Source: Erythrobacter longus
GTDB taxonomy: Bacteria; Pseudomonadota; Alphaproteobacteria; Sphingomonadales; Sphingomonadaceae
Assembly: GCF_000715015.1 (NCBI RefSeq)
Contig: NZ_JMIW01000001.1
Coordinates: 1,178,001 to 1,242,000 of the forward strand
DNA length: 64,000 bases
Reading direction: 5' to 3'
Shown here: piece by piece, positions 63,296 to 64,000 of the stretch
How positions within the stretch are numbered: the first letter of the stretch is position 1
How the letters are laid out: each line of letters opens with the position of its first letter
Translations under genes and position numbers: made by a program
The notes under the pieces: generated by a model
The model's database searches: none
Seen by the model: only the letters and a program-made list of their open reading frames with translations
What the model was told of the DNA's origin: nothing

Positions 63296-64000
63296 CGGCC
63301 TTGCTCCTTCTTTCAATCGCCGCCTGGGCGAGCGACCATCCGGCAAAGCCATCGACATCCATCAATACGGGCCAGGCATCTTGCGGCATGGTGATCCGGC
63401 GTGCGACGGCGATTGCATCTTCTGAGGCGCTGCTGGGCCGGGCAAGCACCACCAGGTTTTTCGCCCAGACTTCTGGCTCTCCGCTTATCTTTTGCGCGGC
63501 ATTTGATTCTGGCGCTATGCCAGGCACAAAGCGGGGATCATCAATCATGCTGGCAAGAAGCGCATCGAGTGTCTCCCCAGCTCGGACCAGATCAAGCAAT
63601 TCTTGGTCGCTTAAATGCGCCGTCTGCCACGCAGCGCGCGCGAACAACAACACGTCTGGAATGCCTGCCGGCTGATCTTTCGCGGTGGTGCCGGTGTAAT
63701 TGTGCAACGGATAATCGCGCAGAGAAATGCGCAACTGTTTGGTTGTGAAAAGAAGGTGTGGCCGCACATCCTGAAACGGCTCTCCCAACGCACAAGCGGT
63801 GCGATACGCAGCTTCTGCCCGAAGAAAGGCGCCCGCTTCTTTCGCGCAATGCCCCTTTTGCACCCAATAGGAGCGTTGATAGGGATAGAGATCAAGCGCC
63901 TTTTCGTAGGTCACCTCTGCCTCTTCCCAGCGTTTCTGATCACGCTTCCAATCGGCATCTTGTATCAGGACCGTGAAGGCATCATCGCGAACTGCAACCG
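63288..64000 (-). CDS. TPR-containing protein of the polysaccharide run (partial)
   Basis: The frame is open to base 64000, so the start lies beyond the window. The visible part begins with TPR-like pairs (KRWEEAEVTYEKALDLYPYQRSYWVQ followed by KEAGAFLRAEAAYRTACALG) that share WVQ.GH..KE.G with the TPR region of the gene at 58325. The remaining 160 or so residues are unclassified (EVWAKNLVVLARPSSASEDAIAVAR, then MDVDGFAGWSLAQ). A GTG at 63914 is one internal alternative start. Its stop overlaps the GT4 gene by 8 bases, so it is in the same transcript. Confidence 0.7.
   Translation of the reverse strand, partial: VAVRDDAFTVLIQDADWKRDQKRWEEAEVTYEKALDLYPYQRSYWVQKGHCAKEAGAFLRAEAAYRTACALGEPFQDVRPHLLFTTKQLRISLRDYPLHNYTGTTAKDQPAGIPDVLLFARAAWQTAHLSDQELLDLVRAGETLDALLASMIDDPRFVPGIAPESNAAQKISGEPEVWAKNLVVLARPSSASEDAIAVARRITMPQDAWPVLMDVDGFAGWSLAQAAIERRSKADG

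Overview
The window looks like a chromosomal segment of a sphingomonad-type alphaproteobacterium, most likely the Erythrobacteraceae (inference). The basis is a high-GC sequence, an alpha-type SspB ClpXP adaptor, a split crtY-crtI...crtB beta-carotene cluster, a small SWIB protein, many acyl-CoA dehydrogenases and SDRs, and MipA/UPF0314-type proteins. I see no rRNA, tRNA, CRISPR, prophage or complete transposon. Genes are dense and many neighbours overlap by 4-13 bases.

Layout. (1) 1-2277, minus: histidine genes hisB-hisH-hisA-small membrane protein-hisF (cut by the edge). (2) 2419-4454, plus: sspB, an unknown gene, gmk and folB, ending in a clear terminator. (3) 4531-12935: a divergent catabolic block. 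On the minus strand are two acyl-CoA dehydrogenases and an SDR. On the plus strand are an SDR, a GPH-type transporter, an ACAD11-like dehydrogenase and an APH-type kinase; the last two are the bacterial split form of the kinase-dehydrogenase used on 4-hydroxyacyl-CoAs. (4) 12957-24124: envelope and housekeeping genes (S8 autotransporter-like protease, dapD, M19 dipeptidase, DoxX, SWIB, PEBP, S41 protease, fasciclin, a photolyase-related protein without the usual N-terminal domain, hibernation factor). (5) 24125-29327: a looser accessory stretch with a 26-base palindrome, an HTH protein, a glycine-rich membrane orphan, lipocalin, YaiI, exported RidA, and a GIY-YIG nuclease lying between paired-hairpin repeats. 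(6) 29328-32963: TPP-riboswitch thiC with a low-GC DUF4238 gene coupled behind it, plus a membrane protein. (7) 33171-39047: BVMO, nitronate monooxygenase-like protein, amidohydrolase, MipA, UPF0314. (8) 39105-44225: carotenoid cluster with a LOG-family gene. (9) 44387-48539: biotin-dependent acyl-CoA carboxylase, both subunits. (10) 48536-52796: Bcr-type MFS, dinB, Nudix, pgl, membrane protein. (11) 52919-56021: SDR plus a second paired acyl-CoA dehydrogenase module. (12) 56043-64000, minus: surface polysaccharide genes (glycosyltransferases with TPR or methyltransferase modules, Wza-type export lipoprotein), running off the edge.

The signals most worth following are the split ACAD11/kinase pair, the two tandem acyl-CoA dehydrogenase pairs that look like heteromeric enzymes, the possibly permuted photolyase relative, the paired-hairpin repeat family whose two arms vary together and which brackets a GIY-YIG nuclease, and the DUF4238 gene placed under thiC control. 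Coordinates of starts were chosen by Shine-Dalgarno position, overlap with neighbours and family length. All functional statements rest on reading motifs by eye; no database search was possible.
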